A DNA stretch of 64,000 nt, from assembly GCA_016169945.1 (NCBI GenBank), contig JADLSH010000331.1, positions 558,001 through 622,000 on the forward strand, read 5' to 3'. This stretch comes from Trachythela sp. YZ-2020. Lineage: Eukaryota > Cnidaria > Anthozoa > Malacalcyonacea > Clavulariidae. Positions 22,001 through 34,000 of this stretch are shown piece by piece. The notes beneath the pieces are model-generated. The model saw only the letters and a program-made list of their open reading frames with translations, had not been told where the DNA came from and did not search any database. A program made the translations under genes and the position numbers. Numbering within the stretch: the first letter of the stretch is position 1; every line of letters begins with the position of its first letter.

Positions 22001-25000
22001 AGCAATCCTCAATGTCGGTATTTCTGTATCACATTTAGAATATATTGTACTGCTTGTCCATCCATCTCTTTAAGCCCTTCAACATATCCTCCAGTTTCCT
22101 GTTTTGGCAACAATTCGTTTAACAATATTTTACTTTAATATTGCCGAATTATATTTCTATATACAATGTATGTTGTAAAGATAACAAGACTCTAACATGT
22201 TGGTAATGCATGTTACTGGACTCGCGAGACGCCGCGCTGACTGTCTCAAATTTCTGGCCATACTAGAAGCGTTGCATATAAACATGAATCATCATGCTTA
22301 GAGTAGCGAGCGAAAAATGCTTGAAATTGATTACACTTGGTTGCCGTGAACGAAGAAATTAAAAACCGTGTTCCTTTTACATCTCTCCATGTTTGCTTAC
22401 CAGTCTCAAACAGCATTTTTCATTTTTTTTATAGGAATTCCGTTGTCCGGTGTAGTTTTGAATAAATGGATGGACATATTACAAACGTTATTTTCATTCG
22501 AAATTTTGTCAAGCACTATATGAAGTGACCATAGTGTTACAGTGGTGGTCAGCTGGTGGATAGCAATGCTATCATAACATTATATGTACTTGTCATGTAT
22601 TTGGGGGCAAATTAATAGAATTGAGAGAGCTTGATCTGCTTTATCAAATAAAAGTGAGAAGTTCCTAATTAACACCATATGCTGCTCCCTAACCCCATAC
22701 ATAACGAAATATAGCGCGATGTCGATTAGTCACTACCTCCTAAAATACACTGTAAGCACTCGTCCATCATCGTAAAGGTAAATCACTTACCCCAGCCAAT
22801 AAAATTGAATATTTTCCAGTGCTTTCCACCTACACTATCAAATATTCGTATTAGTAAGATGTACAGTAATATCCCCTCACACAACATCCATCCGAACGCT
22901 GATAGCACAAAGAAATGCAAGAGAGCAGCTACAGCTTTACAGAAATTCTGTTGAAAAGGTAAGAATACATCAGGAAATATTTATATTGAAAAGTTAACAA
23001 TATTAAGTTATACCTCTGTTGATTAACTATTTGACTTAGCCAGAAAAATACATAGGCCTATCTGTTTTAAACTGTTCTGCCTTGGTCTATAGGTCAAAAA
23101 AGAGCCATCTCTCGTTGGCTTACATTTACCACAGAAGGAAACCGAATTACGCAGATAATATCTGCTCTGCTTGGCATAGTGAAGCTATAAGCATTTTTCT
23201 CACAAACAAATTAGAAGAAATTGTAATCAGACAAATCCGTACAGTGGGAATCGAACCTCGACCACAGAAAGGTGAACACTCCGCTTAAGATTTTAAGAAG
23301 AGACTTACTGGACTATCTCTCGCAACACCTTCAAGTATAGAAAATATGTCAGTGAATCCAATGGCAACACACAAACTGAGCAGTACTTTGGCGCGAGGTG
23401 ATTTAACTTGCTTCCAGAAACAAACTTGCAAGAGAATTGTGAGCGCGATGCCGAGCAACGATATTGAACACCCAATAGTGGAAATCATTTCCAATATTTT
23501 ACGCTCTGACTCTGTCAACTGAAAGAGATAAAGCAGATTATTATATAAAAAGCCGCTTCACGTGACTTCTTAAAATCCCAAATATCACTATTTGTCTCCC
23601 TTTAGTCCAATCTCCTGCTACCAAAATAAATGTTATCCCTGATGACAAATGGTAGCCTCAGAAATGTTAATGTTTGTTTCCATTCCAAACGTACAGTAAC
23701 GAAAGGTGGAGCAACCTCTCGCACAAATATAGTTCGCAAGATTTTTTCAACGTAATCCATTTCCAGCAGATAATTGAAGAAAATATAAATTAAAACAAAA
23801 ATCCAAATATTATACTTCAAGATGCATTGTTTGTACATTGTTATATTTTATGTTTTTTTTAACACGAAGTGTTGGCACTGAACGTATGGAGATATGGGAG
23901 GGTATCTGACATATTCCACACGAGTACAAGCTGCAGCGAGAATCAAACCCGCGATGTTAGAAGGGAGGAGGTGTAAGGTGTTCGTTCTAACGAGCACAGC
24001 GGCAAAGAGGATCGAGGACCAGAAGTTGTGTATCTGAGCGACACTGCAGCAATATCGTCAGTACTGATACATTATAATGCTTTTTCGTTGACAATGGCGT
24101 GACTCGTGCAGAGCCTTTAGAATTACATTTGTGTGTTAGAAATAGGTTTACACTGCCACACACTTTTAACAAAGCATATGCTTCGATCGAAGAATGTTTG
24201 TCTAAACCACCACGAAGTGATATCCAACCTACCTCAACCTCAGCAACATCCATCATGACAGCAAACGCAGTGTTATGATCACAATCACACGTCACGTTTT
24301 CTTCATTCGATTCAGCTTCGTTCGGCATACATCCTTGACTACTCCATCTACTGTTATCAATGTCAGGCTCAATAAACACGCACGTTCGTCTTGGGTCCTC
24401 ATAACCAGTCTAAGAAAAGTGGATTCTATGCTAAGTTATATATTTTAGTTGCAGTGTTATTGGTTAGTGGCACACTGGGAGTTCTGGTAACACAACGGTT
24501 AGTACATACGTACATGTCCCTTTCATTTTGCAACCGCTGTTCGATGGCTGCAGTCCGCATTTGTCTGATTATATTTTCGCCTTAGTCATATGTGAGAACA
24601 GTTCTTCCAGCTGTACTCGACAAAAAGCTACAGATGTTCTCCGCCTGTTCCCTTTTCCTTCTGTACTAACACTGGACAACCAGGGAATGGCTCCTACTGC
24701 ATGGACGTGTATGGAGAACTGATAAACGATCCAGTACAAATAATAAATGTAGTTTAGTTTCCTCCTGCATGAATGCATGTACTAACAATGATAAGAAATG
24801 AATGCCCTTTAATGTACCTCTTGTGAAGAAAGCGTAGAACTCAGGGAGCTACCCAGTATAAATACAATTAGTTTGGGTTCCCCTTGTAGTAACAATGGAT
24901 TATTAAAATGGACCTGTAGGAATGACCGTTAAATACTAGGATGGACTCTCAGTATGTACCTGGTTATTCTGTATTATAATCTTAAAAGGCTGAGCCACTG

Positions 25001-28000
25001 ACACTTTAAGTGGTGGGTCAGTTGTGAAAGACACTATAGTACTTCTGATTACCAATTCAGTCAATCTTATAGTACTATCCACAGATTTCTTCAACTCATC
25101 CTCAGATAAAATATCCTTGATCGAGCTATACTTCACCACAGTCGCTTGCCGAAGATTGTTGGTAATCACACCAGGAATAATAACACCTCCTCCAGTGTCT
25201 AGCAAGCGGATATCATCAGGTTTGACAGGTTTTACGGTTGGTAGCCGTATTCCAAGTACGTCTATGTTTGGAGTACTGTATGATACTACTTTTCCTGTTT
25301 CCCCCGTTTGTGAGATGTAGGTCTTCGCATTTAGATCAACGCCACTTATAATTTGATTCGCTAAATTATTTCTAGACTGGAAAGGAAAAACGGCTACATT
25401 TAGGTTTTCACCAGAAAACCATTTTACATTTGTATTGCTTGTTGGGTTCACAGCCCCCATGTACATCACATTTGTAATAATATTAGCCACGATATACCAC
25501 GATGATGTCATCCCTCATGTATATAAGGAGTCAAGTTAGGACAGTTACTTTTTTTTACCCCTGATGAAGATCTAGACTGGAGTACTGAAACGTTGGGTCG
25601 TGCATGATTGTAATTTGTTTGGGGATTGCATTCATTTACTTAAACCGCAGTAGGGGAACATGTCTAATTTCGTTTTCTTAAGTGTGTTGTTCAGAACTTG
25701 AATGTATGCATGGATATTTGGTGTGAAAATAACGTGTTTTTCTCATCGCGACTTACCGGTATATTTTTCCATACATTCTTTCTCTTACCGGTCACTATAT
25801 TACTCGATGAACGAATGAAATTTTTACGATCATCCTGTGTGTTTGTTCTCTGCTTTGTCTTATTAAGAATATAAACGATGTCTTCGACGTCTTTGACATA
25901 AAGTTCATCATTTTCTGAAACATTTTCAGTTTCAGCAATAATATCGCTGATATCCTCTGATTCAAAACCTTCGTCCAATCTAAAGACCTGTTAAGTATAG
26001 GTGGGATTCAGTAAGCGTTTTATATGGTGCTACATATGATGGTCTCATACAAAGGTTTTGACACTTAAGTTATGGAAGTAAGCCATCAGTGAGCCGAGCA
26101 AATGATGCTAAATATTTACATTCATTGTACTTGCCACGAAATTCAAAATCAATACACATAGTGAATAAATGTAGTAACTTCGATGACTATCTCTTACTGC
26201 ATGTCCTCTAAGGCAATCGTTAAATCGTCGCGAAAAAATTTCGCGCACTTAAATTGGATAATACTCGCTGCCAGAGCGGCTGTCTAGAACACCGAAGTAC
26301 GTGTTCGAATGTCCGAATCAATAAAAACCTAGTTCCTCGTATGATGAATCTGTAATTAGATTAAAAGTGAAGGTCCAGTGAAACCTAAATTTAAGAAAGA
26401 GTTAAATGGATTGAAACAACTAATACAACCATTACCTTATCAACAAGATCAATAACAATCGTAGTTCTGCAGTCGGACAAGCTCACATCACTCCACAGAG
26501 GCTCACCATTATTATTGTTACAAAATCGAGTCACAGTTCCTGAAAATCAAATTGATATCAACGGCGTGAGTGGTTAGTATATGTGCCATTTACCTCGGCG
26601 ACCGGGGTTCGATACCTGCAATATGCAGTTGTATGATTATAATTTCACCTCAGTGGCATATGAGAAAAATGATGTTAGCTTGATTTAACCAAACACCGCA
26701 GGTTTTCCTCGTGTACTCCGGTTTCTCTTGTAGCAACCCTTGACCAATTACAGCTAGTAACAATTAGACAACGAGGCCGAGTTGTCTAATTGTTACTTAA
26801 TGCAGCAACCCCTCGCCATTACAACCAAACAATTTTTTTCCCGAACCCCCCAAAAGTTATTGTAACATGAAGTACTAAATCGATTACTGTAACCGTGGTA
26901 ACACACAAGAAATACTGTAAATTTCTTTTCTTTTCTGTACAAACTGGTAAAATAGTGATAAGATTTTTACTTTTAACAATAAAATTACCAATTGCTCAAC
27001 TATATAAAGTAGGTATGTTATTTCTTCGAAATTATAAAGGTAAAGTTAATGTTTTTTAACAGTATTTTTATACTATGAACTTTTTAAGATAAAATATGTT
27101 GTTTATTTTCTATATAATGCATTTGAATTAATCCTAAAACAAGATTAGTCAATGTTGTATTCACCACACAGGATGAACTACGCATTTTCAAAACCACAAA
27201 CTATGGTGCATGACAATTGACGGCAAAACTGCAAAATAAACAAGTAAGCAAAATAAACACTTACCCGTCTAAAACGCTTTAAAACTCGAAAATCCTGTCC
27301 TTTCTCGACCTTTCGACTGATTTATTTTCTTATTGACTTTAGTAAATGAAACTCCTCTAAAAATTTTTCATTCATCTTGTTTTGGACTTTAATATCTCCC
27401 GACTCCAGAATACAATTTTGAATAGTTTCATATAAATGCCAAAATGGCAGTTATTTTTCTGTGGTATACATATAAAAACAAAATCGTTGTCTTAACCAAG
27501 AATGATGTTGCCAGTTAGCAGTTTTCTCTCGTCTTTGACTCGCCCATGCGCATAACTTGAAAATCCAACCAGTCAAGTCCATGACAAAAAAAAATGGCGG
27601 ACGACAAAAAAAATGGCGGACGAAACACAATTGTTTCACATACCCGGGTATAAATATGCGAGCGGAATTAATACGCTCGCACTTTAACTGTATTAGTTAA
27701 AACTACTAGTATATTTCAATCTGGGGGTATAAAATAGGAAAGTTTTCAACAAAATTTAAAAACATTCATGAGCATTTAGATGGCTTCCGTCGATTTTCGG
27801 CCATGCTTCTTGCGCATACTAGAAAAACATTCATGCAGAACCCCTCGCCATTGGAACCAACATTTACTCTCCCGAACACCCCAAAACTTATTGTAACATG
27901 AAGTACTAAGTCGGTTACTGTAACCATGGTAACATGCAAGCGAACACTGTAATACTGTATATTTTTTTCATTTCACTGTACAAACTTGTAAAATGGTGAT

Positions 28001-31000
28001 AAGATTTTCATTTTTAACTATAAATTTACCAATTGCCCGACTACACAGTAAAGACAAACTGGTTAAAATGACCAATTTTTATTGGTTGTAACCAATTTGA
28101 ATTGGTCATTTTAACCAATTCATGAATTGGTTATTCTGAAATGACCAATTAATATTGGTTGAAACAGCCAATTTTTAATTGGTTGCATTTTCTACCAATT
28201 TAAATTGGTCAATTTAACCAAATTTTTTTGGTCACTCAATGTTGAATGACCAATTCTAAATTGGTCATATCTGCAACCAATTCTAAATTGGTCATATCCG
28301 CAACCAATTCTAAATTGGTCATATCCGCAACCAATTCTAAATTGGTCATATCCGCAACCAATTCTAAATTGGTCAAATCAATAACCAATTCTAAATTGGT
28401 TAAATCAATAACCAATTCTACATTGGTCAAATCAATAACCAATTCTAAGTTGGTCAAATCAATAACCAATTCTAAATTGGTCAAATCAATAACCAATTCT
28501 AAATTGGTCAAATCAATAACCAATTCTAAATTGGTCAAATCAATAACCAATTCTAAATTGGTCAAATGTTGGGTGCGGAAACCTATTGGGCACAAGTGCC
28601 CCAGCGACTAAATTAATAGGCAAAATCCACTTGTTCGAAGACTAACAATAAATTGGTCATATTCACAACCAATTGTATCAAATGATTAATGTCAAAATTA
28701 TCTTATTCATGGGCTTATCTTAGATTGGAGGTTGGAAAGGAGTAAATGCCCTATACTCCCCCAAATAACTCCCCCCTCTATAATGAGCCCCTGGAATCAG
28801 GGCCTGTTCATATAAGCTGGGCTAGCCCCGCTGACTCGATTATTTGGCATTTTACTGTGGCTTCTAGACTGGCGTGAAATGAGTTTTTGTCAGAAAGACA
28901 GAGATTATCGTTGCTGATCATTGTTGCTTATATGCTGGACTGTTCAGATATTTGAGATCAGTGCCGTCAGTGGTATGCAGACGCGTGCCACATATGGGCA
29001 CCCAGGATGCTTAGCGAGCGTGCACTCAGAGCGCGTCCTTTCAAAATGTTTGTGGAATTAAAACTTTATACATCCAAATCATCTGCAAATTTTAACGAAA
29101 TACGAAGAAACATTTCAATATTTGAACATTCAAACAATCAATTGGAAAGTAAGTGTTAAACTATGTAAATATTTTTAGATTTTGCGTGTAAATATAGAGT
29201 ATATAATCGATTGTTTTCATGTATAATTTTAGCTGACGTTGATCGTTGGCCCCATTTGACTTCAAGAATATATTATTAATAGAGATGAAAAACTTTCTAT
29301 ATGCCTTTGTATTTACAGATTATCATTTCAAGCAATAAATCTGAAATAATATGTGGTCCAAGCGAGTCGAACTGTCTAAAACAACACAAACGACCACAAC
29401 TACACAAGTTTGTCTGCCACAAGGTTAAGTAATATATACAAACCGCACAAGAGGTCTTTATCAGATCTAAAACATCGAGGCGCAGCCGAGTGTTTTAGAT
29501 CTGATAAAGGCCGAACTGTAAGGTTTGTATATGACTTCTAAAATGACTCGTTTTGTACGCTCACTGGCGTTGGAATTTTGAAGATTGATGTTATCTACGC
29601 TGTAAAAATTGAAGGAGAAAATTTGAGCAAGTCTATATGAAATATATAGATCCGCTACGGGTCATGAGTTTCCTTTACGCTACGGGTCATGAGAAGGTAT
29701 GAATATTGTTGATGATTCATGAATTGATACTTAATGAAATATTGACTCATTTAGCTTTGATGTTAATACAATCACCAAAGCAAAATATTTAGCTTTCTAT
29801 CAGAGGAGAACAATCCTTCTTTTGTAATAATACAGTATATTGTGCTATAATAATATCATTTCTATCCAGAACCTGATATGGCATTATAGGCCATTATATA
29901 TACTGGGTTTGGTGGATAATCCAAGTGAGTAGATATATACACAAATTTAAGACCTAAGCAGGAACGGTTGCGAAAAATGCAACACTAGGTCCTCTGGTTG
30001 GAATTCAACCCACGGCCCTGCGATTCCGGTGCAGCGCTCTAACCAACTGAGCTACAGAGGCCAGTTGCTGAGCTGTTACCGTAAGTTCTGTATATATAGG
30101 TTATCGGGTGTGCGGGTTGTGATAAGGTGTGTATATATCTACTCACTTGGATTATCCACCAAACCCAGTATTCTAGTTCAACCAAGTCAAGTGAAAAAAT
30201 ATATATTTGAAGTTCACCTTATCACAACCTGCACACATTATATATACTGAATGTTTATGTTGGTGGAGGTTATGGAGGTGTTTATATGGAACCTAGCCAG
30301 CATAGCTACCAGGGCTAGCCTAGCTCGCTTTCCCAAGAGAAATTTCATTAGTAACACTTTTCAAGCCTTTCAGGAGTAAACATACCTGTGTTTAGCACAA
30401 TATATAATATATCAGCTGAAATATATATTTGGTAATTGCACACAGATAAAATGACATCCCTACCAGATTTATGCTTGCTTATTGCTTGGACTTCCTATAT
30501 ACAAGGGCCAAACACAGATAAATTTGGTGCGGTCCACCTTATCTTTTTGCGTTGTAGCAAACCTGAAATCACATACAATTTTCAGTGAGAATTAATATTT
30601 CACAGTAAAACCCCATAGAAATGATAAGTCACTTACAGCATTGTTAACTAATCTATACTAATTTTTTAGCTACTAAATTTTTTTAGGGGATCAATAATAG
30701 GGCTAACCTTTAGATCCTCCTGCAAGGGCCTATTATGTATTTCTTAAATTTATAAAGGTTCCCTGAATAAATATTTTGATGAATGAATGATAATAATATT
30801 TTAACAGGGGCTTCATGTCACCCGAAGGTGTTTTTCGATGAAGCCCTGATTGATTGATTGATTGATTGATTGATATTAATTTAAATACAGCATTAGTACT
30901 CTGCCAGATCCTGGCAGGGATATTCCATAGGCTGGACAGCTTAGTTCCCAAATAAACAACTTGTGGGGTGCCCGGTCTTAACTGAAAATAACCCACAGGC

Positions 31001-34000
31001 CCAAGGTACATTGGGTGTAAAGTCCTCCTTAAGTCAAACTGTGGCTCTGGTCCCCCAGGGGCTCTTTCGAACAAGGTCCCATCGTCACCAAATAGAATAG
31101 CAAAGTTGAAAATCAAAAGATGAAAAGCACTAGATGAAAATAAGCCAACTTTCCAGATCTCCCTTTAACAGTGTAAAAGTACACTTGAGGGGGAGTACAT
31201 TTTAATTTTCTGAGTCACTTAACCCTTTAATTACAATGTGCCCTGTTTAATTTATTATCCTAACCTTGTTATGATGCAAGGCATGCTTTATAAAACCTAA
31301 AATTGAACAGAACTAAAGCTTGTAGGTTGTTGCTGTTGACACAAATAATTCATTATATTGTATGTAATCCCAATTTTCATTTTCCAGCAAATTATTGTAC
31401 CACAGCAATTGACAAATTGGCAGAGCTGGGTGGGTTACTCTGGTTTGAGTACTGAAGCAAGCATATTGTAAGCAGCCACTAAGTTATATAACAAGAAGTT
31501 CCAGTGTGTAATTAAAGTTGGGACAAAGCAGTTATGATGAGAATATCCAATTATATATGTTAGAGTTTACCGGCAATGACTATAAGCATGGTACAAAGTA
31601 TACATAATGTGAATAGCATTCAAATTGTCCCTTCATGCATTTGTGTTACTATCAGACTTCTATTCACTCCTAGCTAACTTTGTAAGATTGCAGTGTCTCC
31701 TTAATCTGAACTTTTGAAATGGTTTGTTTTCTTTTGCAAAAGAGATGTATTTGTCAAAAGAGATTTGTCATTTCGAATCTAGTATGTACAAAAATTGGTA
31801 GTATGACCTCAACAAACTTATGGCTGATATCTGATGTGTAGATATCATAAGTGTATGACATAGGTAATGTTATTTGTTGGCAAAGAAAAACTTTTTTGCT
31901 TTCTTACTTAAATTAACAGATCATCGAGGAAGCAAGGAGAGTCTTGGGAATTGGAGGTTGGGAAGGTAGGGATGAATTTAAGAAAGATTGTCTTCAATGG
32001 TTGACTGAAGAAATGAGACATTGATATGTTATGGGATTAGTAAAGATATGAGCCCGCCAAAAAGCCCATGATGCATTGTTTGAAGATACTGATTAATTCC
32101 GCACTGACCAACTACCGGAAATTTAAAGCTGATATGCAATAAACTGGACTAAGTATTGCGGTGATCTATAGATCTATATAATGTATATTCATAAGTATTC
32201 ATGATGATAGATAGAACTTGAACTTTATATATATATAAACTACCATGCAGGAAGTGCATGGATTCCTTGAAGAGGCAGTCAAGTGCATTTAGTCATGTAT
32301 GTGGGATACAAGATATAATAAAGGTCTTTGATCCACTTAATTCTTCTGACAGTATCCCTTGTATAATTGCATGTGAGATTATGAGTGAAAGATTATTTCA
32401 GGACGGATCTGTTTTTGTTTCTGTTATATCACCTCAATGTAGAGTGCATCATGTACTATGTATTCTTGTGAGGGTCGTCACAGAGTGCATATGCTGAATG
32501 GACTTGATCGCTTCTTTAAGCTCTTAATCTACATATACTGTATATAGCCACCGGTCGGGTCTAACCAGAAATTGGCCTGACAAATATACTGTATTATAGA
32601 TACATACTATATATTCTCAGTTATTAAAATATTTATTTTGTATTATAAACTTAGTATTTATTTGTAATTAAAATCTATTTGATTAATTATTTTTTTCAAG
32701 CGTCTTTTGATTGGTTTTGGTCATTTTAACCAATTTAAAATTTGGTTAAAATGACCAAAAAAAATTGGTCGTTTGGATGCATCTGAGACAACCAGTTTAA
32801 ATTGGTCGTTTTAACCAAAAAAGTAATTGGTCAAAATAACCAAAAAAATTGTTTTTACTGTGTATGGACATTATTGGCCCATTTACAGAAATAAAGGACC
32901 ATACAGGGAAGCAGTTTTTAGAACTGTCAACCAATAACAGGTACAATTTTAGATGTAGCACAGCGACGTCTTTTAGAGCTCCCTTGTCATGTACTAACAG
33001 ACATCAGGGTTCATTTATTGCTAGAGGCGCTAAACTTAATGGAGAATTCGTAGACACTATACATCTGTAACGAATGTTCGACTGATTTATTTTCGTATTG
33101 AGTTTAGTAAGTTAAAGTCATCTAAAAAATTTTCATTTATCTTGTTTTGAAGACTTAATATTTGTCTGAATTAATATGTCCCGACTCCAGAGAACAGCTT
33201 TGAAAAAGTTTTCACATAAATGTCAAAAATACAATGCCAAAATGGCAGTTATTTTTCTGACGTATACATATATAGAAACAAAATCGTGTCTAATTAGCCA
33301 ATCACGATGTTGCTAGTTAGCAGTTTTCTCTTGGCTTGAACTCGCGCATGTGCATGACTTAAAAAAACGTCTATTCCAGTCCATGACAAAAAAAAACATG
33401 GCGGACGACTTTGCATTCCCAATGTTATCACATACCCGGGTGTAAATATCCGAGCGGAATTAGTACCCTGGCATGGCGCTTCGCGCAGGCTCGGGGAAAA
33501 CGGAGAACGCCTAAGTGAAAGTTCACTAAAATGGAAACTCACCTAATTCATACAGTTTCACCTCAGTCTTATCTATTAGTAGGCTATCACTCATTAGTAT
33601 AGCTACTAGAAATACATTCATGCAGAATCCCCTCGCCATCAGAAACAAATAATTATTCTCCTGAACACCCCAAAAGTTATCGTAACATGAACTACTAAAT
33701 CGATTACTGTCACCATGGTAACACGCAAGCGAACACTGTGTTAAATACTGTATATTTCTTTTCTTTTCTGTACAAACTGGTAAAATAGTGATAAGAATTT
33801 TACTTTTAACTATTAAATTTCCAATTGCCCAAATATATAAAGTATGTATGTTATTTTGTATTCTTTTAGTTTTGATTTACTGTAAAATTAAATCTTAGAC
33901 CTCTCACAAAACGTTTCGAAATTGTCAAAAAACTTCAACCGTTTTTTTAACAGCATTTTTATACTATGAAGTTTTTGAGATAAAATATGTTGTTTCCTAT

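Larger units (their letters stand above)
28042..32870. mobile_element. Candidate large DNA transposon with palindromic subterminal repeats
   Basis: Left border TACACAGTAAAGACAA (28041-28056) and, in inverse, right border TACACAGTAAAAACAA (about 32849-32864) make ~16-bp terminal inverted repeats with one mismatch. Inside both ends lie many ACCAATT/AATTGGT palindromes (28060-28670 and 32715-32850). The insert interrupts copy 2 of repeat family R, which resumes at about 33070. No transposase was recognised, so this may be a non-autonomous or decayed element. About 200 bases at 32870-33070 are unexplained, and about 300 bases of family R are missing at the junction. Confidence 0.55.

Noticed and set aside
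25372..25379. Alternative acceptor before TCTAGAAAT as start of the GAIN exon
   Set aside because: It would solve the phase problem but would discard upstream sequence that resembles GAIN strands; mentioned as an open alternative, not adopted.
19315..25615. Further functional hammerhead ribozymes at 19.33, 20.8 and 25.57 kb
   Set aside because: Core motifs are present, but stems I and III cannot form, so they were listed as degraded repeats only.
28236..28611. Long open frames on both strands over the 27-bp satellite
   Set aside because: The unit length is divisible by three and lacks stops in these frames; the nine-residue periodic peptides are by-products of the repeat.
29990..30061. A functional tRNA gene for serine (GGA anticodon)
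   Set aside because: U33 is lost, two stems have mismatches, and no long variable arm of a serine tRNA exists; kept only as tRNA-like sequence.
32849..33070. Integrase-like start MDIIGPF
   Set aside because: Only seven residues resemble a Gypsy integrase; the rest does not match and no other motif follows.
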